Assembly (NCBI GenBank): GCA_001657315.1
Contig: LYSV01000010.1
Location: 54,199 to 118,198 of the forward strand
Source: Flammeovirgaceae bacterium BBD 1991-12
Lineage (GTDB): Bacteria; Bacteroidota; Bacteroidia; Cytophagales; Cyclobacteriaceae
DNA length: 64,000 bases
Direction of reading: 5' to 3'
This document shows positions 1-7,364 of this stretch, one piece after another. The position numbers and the translations under genes are program-made. Position 1 is the stretch's first letter. Every line of letters starts with the position of its first letter. The notes under the pieces were generated by a model. The model made no database searches. It was given only the letters and a program-made list of their open reading frames with translations, and was not told the origin of the DNA.

Positions 1-277
1 TATGATAAGGAATAGTAAAGCTCGTTTCATAGGGAGTGTGTTTGCGTGCTACTCATAGGATGCTGGTCCTGAAGCAATTCCATAAATTATTCAAAAAAAA
101 TCAATTACCCGGAATAACGGTGATAATTCCTATGAAATCAGAAAAGAAAAGGTGATCAGAAGGCCGGTACAGGGAGGTCTGGGGTTTTGGGGCTGGTATT
201 TATCATATGGAAATCAGCATGCTAAGCTATAACTGAAATCTAAGGTATTGATTTACAGGGGCGAGTAAGAGCCTTTT
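1..277. other. Left-edge spacer without a visible gene
   Basis: Short frames on both strands are broken by stops and none resembles a protein terminus, so the gene to the left lies outside the window. The stretch is an AT-rich spacer leading into the inverted repeat at 278. Confidence 0.5.
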
Positions 278-318
278 GAAAGCTGGAAGTCAGAAGCCCG
301 TCCTAACTTCCAGCTTCC
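278..318. repeat. Inverted repeat of the GAAGTTA heptad type (locus A)
   Basis: The arms gaaagctggaagt and acttccagcttcc are complementary at 12 of 13 positions and enclose a 15-base loop that carries another partial heptad (cagaag/cttc). The arm wording matches the arms that flank the four-helix-bundle gene at 44838-45347. It lies 19 bases beyond the stop of the DoxX gene, so it could serve as that gene's terminator. It may instead be an empty copy of the 44838-45347 element; that is inference. Confidence 0.7.
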
Positions 319-337
319 ACCTTTCCAACAATACAAA

Positions 338-787
338 TTAACCTTTTTTACGCTGCAGATCCCTCCTTCGTAACTCATCCAGTGAAAACCGGCCACCACC
401 ATAAATGAAGAATAGCGCCAACAGAGCCAATACAATAATGGCCATAGCCAGTTCCAGATGGTTCTCTACGGTGAGGAAATGACCGGCATTAAAGATCACC
501 GCTCCGATGAGGATAGGTAGATTCAACAGGCACATCGCCCGCGTGTAGGCTCCCATAGCGATCAGGCATCCGCCTACCAGATGGGTAATGGAAATGTAAT
601 GGGCTATAGGAATGGTAAGAAAAAGCCCGTCCATGGAGGCAACATTTTCTGTGAGGGCCTGAAAATTTTGTGTGAAAATAAAACCTTTATAGAAAATAAA
701 GATACCGAGCGCCAACCTGATTACGTCCATCCATGATGGAGCTTTGACCGTGTCAAGCCACAGGTCTATTCGTTGTACGGCATTCAT
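338..787 (-). CDS. DoxX-family membrane protein
   Basis: A 149-residue polytopic protein with four predicted membrane helices (roughly residues 22-40, 62-84, 86-105 and 110-128) and a charged tail RRRDLQRKKG. Hydrophobic spacing and length fit the DoxX/DoxX-like family of small inner-membrane proteins. Characterised relatives are subunits or partners of quinone-linked oxidoreductases, but most members, including this one, have no proven substrate. The helix around residues 62-84 carries the GGCLIAMG segment typical of the second DoxX helix. It is transcribed alone, with a strong inverted repeat just downstream. The family assignment is fairly firm; the biochemical role is open. Confidence 0.75.
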   Translation of the reverse strand: MNAVQRIDLWLDTVKAPSWMDVIRLALGIFIFYKGFIFTQNFQALTENVASMDGLFLTIPIAHYISITHLVGGCLIAMGAYTRAMCLLNLPILIGAVIFNAGHFLTVENHLELAMAIIVLALLALFFIYGGGRFSLDELRRRDLQRKKG

Positions 788-968
788 GGTGTGTATGGGT
801 TAGTTGATACCCAATAATATAATGAAAATAGCCGTAAAACTCAAGTTAGAGTTCTCAGACAAATGCGCCGTTTTTCACGTAAAGGATGGAAGAAGCGCAA
901 AGCCCTGATATTCTTCCTGTGTAGGTTTTGTGGCCTTAGCACACCTTTTTGCAGGTCTGTTCGAAACC

Positions 969-1814
969 TTAATTTGAGATCCTCGGAAACTTCTTAAAAT
1001 CCGCTTTTCTCTTTTCCAGAAAGGCATCCCGGCCTTCTTTGGCCTCATCCGTCATGTAGGCCAGCCGGGTGGCTTCACCAGCGAATACCTGCTGACCCAC
1101 CATACCGTCATCCGTGAGGTTAAAGGCGAATTTTAGCATGCGAATGGAAATGGGGGACTTTTCCAGTATCTCCTGTGCCCATTGGTAGGCGGTGTCTTCC
1201 AGTTCCTCATGCGGTACTACGGCATTGACCATACCCATCTCATAGGCTTCCTGAGCTGAGTAGTTCCTTCCCAGGAAGAAGATCTCCCTTGCCCGCTTCT
1301 GACCAACCATTTTAGCCAGGTAGGCAGATCCGTACCCACCATCAAAGCTTGTTACATCAGCGTCGGTCTGTTTAAAAATGGCATGCTCTTTACTGGCCAG
1401 TGTAAGGTCGCACACGACATGCAGGCTATGACCGCCGCCTACCGCCCAGCCGGGGACTACGGCAATGACCGCTTTGGGCATGAACCGGATCAGCCGTTGT
1501 ACTTCAAGGATGTTCAGCCTTGCCACACCATCGTCATCCACATATCCCTGTTTGCCACGCGCCCGCTGGTCTCCTCCACTGCAAAATGAATATACACCGT
1601 CTTTCGGCGAAGGGCCCTCCGCAGATAGCAGTACCACGCCAATTTCGGGGTCTTCCCGGGCATCGAGGAAAGCGTCATAAAGCTCCCCCACGGTTTTTGG
1701 ACGAAAAGCGTTTCGTACTTCAGGCCGGTTGAACGCAATGCGCGCTACACCATCAGATTTTTTGTAAGTGATATCTGTGTATTCTTTAGCTTTTTTCCAC
1801 TGAGGTGCTGTCAT
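969..1814 (-). CDS. menB: 1,4-dihydroxy-2-naphthoyl-CoA synthase (menaquinone synthesis)
   Basis: A crotonase-fold enzyme that cyclises o-succinylbenzoyl-CoA to 1,4-dihydroxy-2-naphthoyl-CoA in menaquinone synthesis. It shows the oxyanion-hole segments CSGGDQR and WAVGGGHSLH and the MenB signature SFDGGYGS. The preceding QTDADV supplies an aspartate where E. coli-type enzymes have glycine and need bicarbonate, so this is probably the bicarbonate-independent type. The ORF track starts 13 codons earlier (1853), but a -7-like element lies inside that extension. The ATG at 1814 (MTAPQWKKAKEY) gives 281 residues, normal for MenB. No other men gene is in the window, so it sits apart from the rest of the pathway. 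Confidence 0.95.
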   Translation of the reverse strand: MTAPQWKKAKEYTDITYKKSDGVARIAFNRPEVRNAFRPKTVGELYDAFLDAREDPEIGVVLLSAEGPSPKDGVYSFCSGGDQRARGKQGYVDDDGVARLNILEVQRLIRFMPKAVIAVVPGWAVGGGHSLHVVCDLTLASKEHAIFKQTDADVTSFDGGYGSAYLAKMVGQKRAREIFFLGRNYSAQEAYEMGMVNAVVPHEELEDTAYQWAQEILEKSPISIRMLKFAFNLTDDGMVGQQVFAGEATRLAYMTDEAKEGRDAFLEKRKADFKKFPRISN

Positions 1815-1850
1815 CGTAAGGTATTTGTTAATTTGTAAGATCCAAGACTC

Positions 1851-1858
1851 CAAAAATA
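1851..1858 (-). promoter_or_regulatory. Candidate -7 element for menB
   Basis: Read on the minus strand this is TATTTTTG, a match to the Bacteroidetes TAnnTTTG -7 motif, about 36 bases before the preferred menB start. No good -33 TTTG stands 19 bases upstream, so support is partial. Confidence 0.35.
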
Positions 1859-1882
1859 CAAATACTCCTTATTTTCGTTCCT

Positions 1883-2050
1883 ATGAAGAAAAAAGAATGC
1901 CCGTCATGTGCTATGGAAATTGACGCTAAAAGTAAGGAGTGTCCGATTTGCGGCTATGAATTCCCTCAAACCTCTGTGGGGATGAAAACCATGGTCATCC
2001 TGCTGGTTCTTCTTCTACTCTTTCTCATATTTTTTTGGGGCTGTCAATAG
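1883..2050 (+). CDS. Small zinc-ribbon membrane protein (55 aa, missing from ORF track)
   Basis: An ATG-to-TAG frame of 55 codons, below the track cutoff. The protein begins MKKKECPSCAMEID and continues KECPICGYEF. These two CxxC knuckles 14 residues apart form a zinc ribbon, and a strongly hydrophobic C-terminal helix (about residues 38-51) ends FFWGCQ. This is the usual design of small tail-anchored zinc-ribbon proteins found across bacteria. The gene diverges from menB and ends about 180 bases before the next plus-strand gene. No function can be assigned, but the paired knuckles plus membrane helix make a chance frame unlikely. Confidence 0.75.
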   Translation: MKKKECPSCAMEIDAKSKECPICGYEFPQTSVGMKTMVILLVLLLLFLIFFWGCQ

Positions 2051-2229
2051 GAAGTAGCAGTCAACCACAAACCATTAAGGTCAATAAGGTTCAGGTTAAT
2101 TTTACACAGCTTTCAATCAAACAAGATGTAGAAATGCCCTTATCAGGCTCGTATTTTTACTGATATTCGTGAAAAAAGCACCAAACTATATAAAACTGAT
2201 TCTTTTATTAACCTAAACAAAACAAAAAC

Positions 2230-2694
2230 ATGAAGAAAGTTTTACTAACCATAATGCTACTGGCCATACTGGGAGTTTCCTATGGTCAGGAGCCCTCATT
2301 CCGTTTTGCTGATAAATCCGGTGAAATGGAAGTAGATGTGCCGGAATATGCTTCTCAACATTACCTTGGTCAGGAATTTACCCAAAAATTCTATGCACTG
2401 AAGGAAAAATATGTTTACAAACCCCAGGCCTCCTTCAATTCTCCGAACCCGGCCTCCATCACCGAGAAACCTTCCATCTACAATTCATTAAAGAAGCTGG
2501 ACAGGTATTATAAAAAGCAACTTAAAAAAGGAAGCCTGAAAGAAGAGGAGGTAAAGGCGGCACTTTCAAAAGCTCTGGCCGTGGGCTATTCGGTTCGGTA
2601 TGCTGATACAGAGGATCTTGAGAAGATACTTTGGAAAACCAAGGATGTCGCGGAGATAGAGAAGATATTTACCAAAAGAATTGCGTTAAATTAA
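2230..2694 (+). CDS. Secreted protein of unknown function
   Basis: A 154-residue protein with a clear signal peptide (MKKVLLTIMLLAILGVSYGQ, cleavage likely before EPSF). The mature part is rich in lysine and glutamate and largely helical: YNSLKKLDRYYKKQLKKG is followed by a helix EEEVKAALSKALAVG. I do not recognise a family. The opening FRFADKSGEMEVD resembles the start of the thioredoxin-like protein at 4672 (LRLTDKTGRVKL), which may reflect a shared short lead-in. It is followed by a hairpin terminator and appears to be a single-gene unit. Confidence 0.7.
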   Translation: MKKVLLTIMLLAILGVSYGQEPSFRFADKSGEMEVDVPEYASQHYLGQEFTQKFYALKEKYVYKPQASFNSPNPASITEKPSIYNSLKKLDRYYKKQLKKGSLKEEEVKAALSKALAVGYSVRYADTEDLEKILWKTKDVAEIEKIFTKRIALN

Positions 2695-2704
2695 GATGGA
2701 GAAC

Positions 2705-2727
2705 AGGCTGTCGTTTGGCAGCCTTTC
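2705..2727. terminator. Hairpin between convergent genes
   Basis: aggctgtc-gttt-ggcagcct forms an 8-pair stem (one G-T pair) with a tetraloop, followed by ttcgct. It lies between the stop at 2694 and the convergent stop at 2764. Confidence 0.55.
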
Positions 2728-2763
2728 GCTATTGTGCTATCCTTTGAGCAAGGCAGGCTCTCT

Positions 2764-3180
2764 TTAGCTATACCTTTTTGAAATATAATCCACTGACTGG
2801 CGGATCAACTCCTTCAACACCTTTTCATCAATATCTTCCAGTTTTCTGACATAAAGACAGGCCTTGCCGGTTTTATATTTTCCGAGTCCCGCCATAAGCT
2901 CGTCATACTTTGAAAACCCTGACATAATGTAGAGTGTCAGGGTTTGTTTTCTAGGGCTGAATCCTGTCAGAAACCAGTCGCCTTCCTGACCGCTCTTGTA
3001 TTTGTAGTGGTACTGGCCAAAACCTACAATACTGGTACCCCACATTTTTGGTTCTTTGCCAGTGATCCCTTTCATCAGATCCAGAATTTTATAGGAGTCT
3101 GTTCTCTTTTTTTCATCCTCCACACCATCAAGAAATTGAGTAACGCTGCCCTCGTTGAGTTTGGTCTTTAATTCTGCCAT
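2764..3180 (-). CDS. DUF1801 domain protein
   Basis: A 138-residue soluble protein of the DUF1801 (YdhG-like) family. The recognisable parts are an N-terminal helix (FLDGVEDEKKRTDSYKILDLM), the central KMWGTSIVGFGQYHYKYKSG, the strand TLTLYIMSGF, and the terminal pair KTGKACLYVRKLEDID / LKELIRQSVDYI. These match the family pattern in which a conserved W-G-x-x-x-V-G-F-G-x-Y segment sits near residue 47. The fold resembles ferrochelatase/YdhG-like domains. No catalytic activity is established for the family. It is monocistronic, with an upstream spacer carrying repeat locus B. Confidence 0.85.
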   Translation of the reverse strand: MAELKTKLNEGSVTQFLDGVEDEKKRTDSYKILDLMKGITGKEPKMWGTSIVGFGQYHYKYKSGQEGDWFLTGFSPRKQTLTLYIMSGFSKYDELMAGLGKYKTGKACLYVRKLEDIDEKVLKELIRQSVDYISKRYS

Positions 3181-3316
3181 GTTGCTTTCAATTGTAAAAT
3201 GTAGCCTACCGGAATTTAAGAAAATTCAGGCAAACCTAATTGCTGTCGTAGGGCAACGGATATTTTTCCTCTTAAGATCCGGATTTCCGGTGGTTACCGG
3301 AGCTGGTAGCTACCGG

Positions 3317-3424
3317 CATAGGGCATAGAGCATAGCGCTTGGCGTATGTCCTGTTTAGGATTAGAACTTAAAGCTGAATATCTACACTCCCTACGCTATG
3401 CCCCATGCGCCAGGCCCTATGCCC
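3317..3424. repeat. Inverted GGGCATA heptad repeat (locus B)
   Basis: The left arm reads gggcata-gagcata-gcgcttg-gcgtatg. The right arm reads ctatg-ccccatg-cgccagg-ccctatg-ccc, its approximate reverse complement in the same 7-base phase. The loop is about 47 bases. The right arm ends one or two bases before the EamA stop codon at 3426. Just to the left, ccggtggttacc...ggtagctaccgg adds a further small palindrome. Confidence 0.7.
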
Positions 3425-3425
3425 T

Positions 3426-4286
3426 TCACCTGTAGGATCTCACACTTTCAATGACTACCGTACTGATGATCAGTACTCCGCCAATGATGGTGTTAAGCCC
3501 CGGAATTTCACCCAGGAATATCATACCGAGTACTATTCCATAGATCGGTTGGCTACTGCTGATAATACTGGCTGTACTTACAGAAAAATGCTTAAAACTC
3601 ATGACAAACAAGGTATGACCAATGGCCGTAGTGACCAGCGCAAGTGTAAGAGTGGGAAGCCACTGCGAAGCAATACCCGATGTATCCAGAACGAGTAATA
3701 CCGGCCATGAGAAGATCGTCACCACTACCAATTGATAGAACATCAGCATAGAACCGGGGTAACGCTGTACCTTGTGCTTCAGAAATACATTCCGCAAAGA
3801 GTACAGGATAGAAGAAAAGAGGCCAAGTGCTATCCCCCTGGTGTAATTGTCCTGCAGGTCAAAGCCTGGGGCCAGAAAGTATATTCCCAGCATAGCCAGA
3901 CCACCCAATATGATATGCGAAACCCTGAACCTGGTTTTGAGAATGAGCGGCTCCAGAATAGCCGTAAATGCCGGATAGGTGAATAGTGAAAGCATGCCAA
4001 TGGCTACTGAGGAATAGTGCAATGCGAAAAAATAGCTGATCCAGTGTCCTCCCAGCAGTACTCCGCCAAGGATCAGCGCAGGAATATCACGCTTATTATG
4101 CACACGCAGGCTTACCTTCCACCACCAGCAGAACAAACCAAGAAAAACAGCAGCTATAAGACACCTCCACCAGATAGTCACCGGCGGAGGCATGGTAATG
4201 TACCTTCCCAGAACTCCGGAGGTGCTCATAAGCACCATGGCGAGATTAAGTTCAATTACACGTGATATATCCGCAGATTTTTTCAA
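3426..4286 (-). CDS. EamA/DMT-family transporter
   Basis: A 286-residue membrane protein with ten predicted helices arranged as two homologous five-helix halves (about residues 10-135 and 150-283). This is the hallmark of the drug/metabolite transporter superfamily. Family motifs are visible, including the N-terminal TSGVLGRYI, PPPVTIWWRCLIAA in helix 2 and the C-terminal ISSSQPIYGIVLGMIFLGEIP. Members export amino acids, nucleobases or drugs; the substrate cannot be read from sequence. It diverges from the thioredoxin-like gene at 4672. Its 3' end abuts repeat locus B, which may be its terminator. Confidence 0.9.
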   Translation of the reverse strand: MKKSADISRVIELNLAMVLMSTSGVLGRYITMPPPVTIWWRCLIAAVFLGLFCWWWKVSLRVHNKRDIPALILGGVLLGGHWISYFFALHYSSVAIGMLSLFTYPAFTAILEPLILKTRFRVSHIILGGLAMLGIYFLAPGFDLQDNYTRGIALGLFSSILYSLRNVFLKHKVQRYPGSMLMFYQLVVVTIFSWPVLLVLDTSGIASQWLPTLTLALVTTAIGHTLFVMSFKHFSVSTASIISSSQPIYGIVLGMIFLGEIPGLNTIIGGVLIISTVVIESVRSYR

Positions 4287-4391
4287 GGGCTTAAATGCTG
4301 AGGTGCGAAAATAGTAAAGATTGTAAAACCAACATGATCGGCACCCGGAAAAGCACTTATCCCAACTTTATCAAATTTAAGAACAGGGGTC

Positions 4392-4564
4392 AGGCACCAA
4401 AGATCAGGAGTCAGTCCGCCGCATCCTGTGAGCCTACAGGATTCCCCGCCGGGTCCCGTGGACCCATGGGGGTTCTGTGAATGCGAACGCGAATGTGAGG
4501 AAAAGGAAATTATAAATATTGCAATTGCTCGTTTTTATATTCTGACCTCTGATTTTGTGTGCCT
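4392..4564. repeat. Nested inverted repeat with hexads (locus C)
   Basis: The outer arms aggcaccaaagatcaggagt... (4392-4414) and ctgacctctgattttgtgtg... (4542-4564) are complementary at about 18 of 23 positions. Inside is a core (4439-4499) made of ggattcccc, a GC-rich centre gggtcccgtggaccc, ggggttctg, then hexads gaatgc-gaacgc-gaatgt-gag. The same core without the centre recurs in reverse at 19431-19466. The locus occupies most of the 385-base space between divergent genes at 4286 and 4672; no gene is seen there. Confidence 0.7.
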
Positions 4565-4671
4565 TAAAAAGACTGACCAGATAGTTTAACAGCCTGTTAA
4601 CATTTATTGGCAATCTGTTAACATGCCTTCATTCACCTGCCAGTTAAATTCGGGGTAAAAACTCAACGATC

Positions 4672-5559
4672 ATGAAAAAACAAGTATTAGTTGTCATATT
4701 GCTGGTGGCCGGGGTAGCCCAATCCCAGCCTCAGGGGTTAAGGCTTACCGACAAAACCGGCAGGGTTAAGCTACTGGGACAGTCCTCAATGCAGCAGCTA
4801 AAAGAGGACCCTTTTGGGGAATGGTTCGACAAGAACTATAACGAATATGAGGTAAATAAAAACCATATCGCAGGGCTGCTTGATCTGTACGGCGCATTTG
4901 ATTCTGTAACATTGTTCATGGGTACATGGTGCGGTGACAGCAAAAGAGAGGTGCCCCGGTTTTACAAAATCCTGGATCAATTGAAATTTGATAAGCAGAA
5001 AGTAAAGCTGATCGCTGTAGACCGGACCTTCCAGAACTACAAACAAAGTCCCGGAAGGGAAGAGGCCGGACTGAACATTCACAGGGTTCCTACCTTTATT
5101 TTTCACAAAGATTCACTGGAAACAGGACGTATTGTGGAAAAGCCGCGTACTACGCTGGAGGAGGATATGCAGGCGATTATTGCCGGGAAGGGGTACCTGC
5201 CAAATTATGAGGTAGTACAGGCACTGGATCATCTTTTCACTCACCATGTACTGGAAGATATACAAGCAGCAAAGGACTCTCTTGCGGTTGTTTACAAAAA
5301 CAAAGTGGCCAATAAGTACGAGCTCAATACCTACGGACTCCTATTGTTTTCTTCCTTTCATATTGCAGAAGCACATTTAGTCTACCGGATCAACCGTTTG
5401 ATGTTTCCTGATGAACCGGTGACACATGCCAGTCTGGCGAGGCTTGAAGCTGTGCTGGGCCATAAAGAATCGGCACTGGAAGGGTACGAAAAAGCGTTGG
5501 CACTGGCACCGGATGATAAAAACATCAAGAGCTCCATTGCCAGCCTGAAAGGTCGGTAA
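4672..5559 (+). CDS. Secreted thioredoxin-like protein with C-terminal TPR region
   Basis: A 295-residue protein with a short signal peptide (VVILLVAGVAQSQ). A thioredoxin-fold domain spans roughly residues 55-170, and a helical tail at about 230-293 contains a TPR-like unit (LGHKESALEGYEKALALAPDDKNIKSS). The redox motif MGTWCGDSKREVP has the first cysteine but aspartate-serine where the second would be, so it cannot be a standard dithiol oxidoreductase. It may be a TlpA-like reductase using another partner, or a thiol-dependent chaperone. The cis-proline segment HRVPTFIF is intact. It converges on the small genes at 5679 with heptad repeat E between. Confidence 0.8.
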   Translation: MKKQVLVVILLVAGVAQSQPQGLRLTDKTGRVKLLGQSSMQQLKEDPFGEWFDKNYNEYEVNKNHIAGLLDLYGAFDSVTLFMGTWCGDSKREVPRFYKILDQLKFDKQKVKLIAVDRTFQNYKQSPGREEAGLNIHRVPTFIFHKDSLETGRIVEKPRTTLEEDMQAIIAGKGYLPNYEVVQALDHLFTHHVLEDIQAAKDSLAVVYKNKVANKYELNTYGLLLFSSFHIAEAHLVYRINRLMFPDEPVTHASLARLEAVLGHKESALEGYEKALALAPDDKNIKSSIASLKGR

Positions 5560-5591
5560 GTCATGGATGGTTATGGGTATCTAATATTAGC

Positions 5592-5628
5592 GCTTTGAAC
5601 ATTCAACTTTGAATATTCAACACTGAAC
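5592..5628. repeat. Short heptad repeat (locus E)
   Basis: The run ctttgaa-cattcaa-ctttgaa-tattcaa-cactgaa has a 7-base period. Each ttgaa(ca)ttcaa pair is itself a small palindrome. It lies between convergent stops at 5559 and 5679. Confidence 0.6.
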
Positions 5629-5678
5629 CCATACTGGTGAGTGCCGTCATGGTTTACTTTGGACGTCAGGAGCAGGAC

Positions 5679-5870
5679 TCACCTTTGGGTGGCTGTACCG
5701 TGTTTCAGACCAAAATAAGCCATAGGGCCTACTATCGGAAAAAAAATGACGAATGCTATCCAGACTATTTTGGAGCCGGCAGGGTTCATACCAGACCTGG
5801 CGATGCTGACTATAGCCGCTGCCCAAAGGACAAGGGCCAATGTTACCATCACTATGATAAGTGTTTGCAT
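5679..5870 (-). CDS. PLDc_N-domain small membrane protein
   Basis: A 63-residue protein with two membrane helices (about 3-24 and 37-56) separated by SIARSGMNPAGSKIVW, matching the phospholipase D N-terminal-like (PLDc_N) fold. Stand-alone PLDc_N proteins are common in bacteria and are not phospholipases; they carry only the two-helix membrane module. It starts 12 bases after the stop of the small gene at 5883-6131 and is probably co-transcribed with it. No function is known. Confidence 0.75.
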   Translation of the reverse strand: MQTLIIVMVTLALVLWAAAIVSIARSGMNPAGSKIVWIAFVIFFPIVGPMAYFGLKHGTATQR

Positions 5871-5882
5871 AGGCGAAATATT

Positions 5883-6131
5883 TTATTGAAGGATATTTGT
5901 AATAATAACCACACTGAGCAAGGTAAAAACTACAATCATCATAATAGTGGCGAAGGCAAGACGTTTCTTACGACTTACTTCCGATTTTTTCCATGCTTTC
6001 AGTTCTTCCCATGGAGGTTTACGACTGGTTTTTCCGTACCAGTGAGACAATTTACTTCTGAGCGAGGTTTTCCCCTTCAGTAGATTCCGGTTGTTTCTAA
6101 GGCTGGTTTCCGCCTGACTTGCAAAACCCAT
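5883..6131 (-). CDS. Small basic protein with C-terminal membrane anchor
   Basis: From the ATG at 6131 (MGFASQAETSLRNNRNLLKGKT) this is 82 residues. The ORF-track start at 6167 runs through the trxA terminator hairpin and is rejected. Residues 1-58 are hydrophilic and strongly basic, and residues 59-80 form a single membrane helix (AFATIMMIVVFTLLSVVII). The N-terminal pattern LRNNRNLLKGKTSL with a conserved W-G-K segment is familiar from short Bacteroidetes proteins of unknown role. It precedes the PLDc_N gene by 12 bases, suggesting a two-gene membrane operon. Confidence 0.65.
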   Translation of the reverse strand: MGFASQAETSLRNNRNLLKGKTSLRSKLSHWYGKTSRKPPWEELKAWKKSEVSRKKRLAFATIMMIVVFTLLSVVIITNILQ

Positions 6132-6145
6132 ATTCTTAAAATAAA

Positions 6146-6172
6146 AAAAGGTGGCTCCTGAAACCACCTTTT
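6146..6172. terminator. Rho-independent terminator after trxA
   Basis: aaaaggtgg-ctcctgaaa-ccacctttt is a perfect 9-pair hairpin. On the minus strand it is followed by a T-rich tract, so it ends trxA transcription. It also separates trxA from the small genes downstream. Confidence 0.8.
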
Positions 6173-6235
6173 ACTAAATTATTTCTTTGCAAGAATGCTT
6201 ATTCCAGCACCCGCGGGCCAGATAACCAGTAGTTA

Positions 6236-6559
6236 CTAGACCAGTTGCGCATCCAGCTTTTGTGACAATACTCCCTTAGGTACGGCGCCTACCTGCTTGT
6301 CAACAATCTCACCTCCCTTGAATACAAGTAGAGTAGGGATGCTGCGTATTCCGTACTTGGCAGAAACATTGGGATTTTCATCAACATTGACCTTGCCTAT
6401 CACAGCTTTTCCATCATAGTCACCGGCCAGTTCCTCCACTACGGGCCCTATCATTTTACAGGGTCCACACCACTCAGCCCAGAAATCCACCAACACGGGT
6501 TGATCGCCACTAACGACTTCTTCGAAATTGGCGTCTGTAAGTTCAATTGTCTTGCTCAT
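6236..6559 (-). CDS. trxA: Thioredoxin
   Basis: A 107-residue cytosolic thioredoxin that reduces protein disulfides with electrons from thioredoxin reductase. The full signature is present: [20 protein letters not shown] with the WCGPC active site near residues 31-35, the buried aspartate in PVLVDFWA, and the cis-proline loop [13 protein letters not shown]. Length and sequence are canonical. It is monocistronic, with a promoter-like TATATTTG upstream and a strong hairpin terminator downstream. No trxB lies in this window. Confidence 0.97.
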   Translation of the reverse strand: MSKTIELTDANFEEVVSGDQPVLVDFWAEWCGPCKMIGPVVEELAGDYDGKAVIGKVNVDENPNVSAKYGIRSIPTLLVFKGGEIVDKQVGAVPKGVLSQKLDAQLV

Positions 6560-6603
6560 TATTCTATTCTTTAATAAATTCCTATACTTTCAAAGTTGCA
6601 ACA

Positions 6604-6611
6604 CAAATATA
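6604..6611 (-). promoter_or_regulatory. Candidate -7 element for trxA
   Basis: On the minus strand this is TATATTTG, an exact TAnnTTTG match about 44 bases upstream of the trxA ATG. A matching -33 box is not evident at 19-20 bases. Confidence 0.4.
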
Positions 6612-6681
6612 GTAGAATTTCGTTCCTGACAGACCGCAAGTAGTTCATAATTAATATTGATGGTCTGATAGAGGACAGTTA

Positions 6682-7341
6682 TTATTTGGCAAAGACAGGG
6701 AATCCGGCGCTGAGCTGGAACATAGAGATAAAACCTTCCTGTCCTCCAACGCTATCTGTATATTCCTGTGTAAATATATTGGAAACACTAAACGAGAACC
6801 GGCCATTAAAGCTCAGGCCGGATGCCAACTCATAGCCGGCGCCCAGTGCGAATTTTATGTCGGTACCGTTAACGGATTCGTCAAAATCCTGAGTTAATGC
6901 CAGACTGGCGTCGTCATTGCTGAGGGTATTGGTGCTTTTTGCAGACAGTAAAAAGTTTACCGTGGGGCCGATTTCTGCCGTGAAACCAGATTGATGATGA
7001 TATTTCAGCAATATAGGTAAACATAAAAAGCTATACCTGTCTTTTAGTTCCTGATCAAGGTCTTCTACTGTTCCCACTATTTCACCGAGGGTCTCGCCTG
7101 TCAGCCGGCCGCCCTCTCCGGAATACATTAACTCTACCTGCAGGCCGATATTGTCTGTGAAACCATAGTTGAGGAAGGCCCCCAGATGAAAGCTGGCCAG
7201 TGGGCTGATGTCCAGTTCAGGATCGGGATCAAAAAAGATCGTGGAAACGTTCAGGCCACTTTTAACGCCAAACTTTATCTGCGCAAATACGGAACAATTT
7301 ATTAGTATCAGCGCTGCAAAAAACAGTAGACTTTTTTTCAT
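6682..7341 (-). CDS. PorT-like outer-membrane beta-barrel protein
   Basis: A 219-residue protein with a signal peptide (MKKSLLFFAALILINCSVFA, then QIKFGVKSGLNVST). The body has alternating amphipathic strands ending in FQLSAGFPVFAK, consistent with an eight-stranded PorT-family (beta-barrel domain 2) protein. The opening FGVKSGLN and the internal GLQVELMYSGEGGRL are typical of this Bacteroidetes family. Members sit in the outer membrane and mostly have no assigned cargo. It follows the caspase-like gene by 23 bases on the same strand, so the two are probably one transcript. Confidence 0.8.
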   Translation of the reverse strand: MKKSLLFFAALILINCSVFAQIKFGVKSGLNVSTIFFDPDPELDISPLASFHLGAFLNYGFTDNIGLQVELMYSGEGGRLTGETLGEIVGTVEDLDQELKDRYSFLCLPILLKYHHQSGFTAEIGPTVNFLLSAKSTNTLSNDDASLALTQDFDESVNGTDIKFALGAGYELASGLSFNGRFSFSVSNIFTQEYTDSVGGQEGFISMFQLSAGFPVFAK

Positions 7342-7364
7342 GATTTTCAGTTTTGATATTTCAG

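Noticed and set aside
4295-4480. 61-codon frame in the EamA/thioredoxin-like spacer
   Set aside because: It runs through repeat locus C, so the coding appearance comes from the repeat.
5637-6083. 148-codon plus-strand frame across the PLDc_N and small membrane genes
   Set aside because: Opposes two better-supported small genes; cysteine- and histidine-rich text without zinc-motif spacing.
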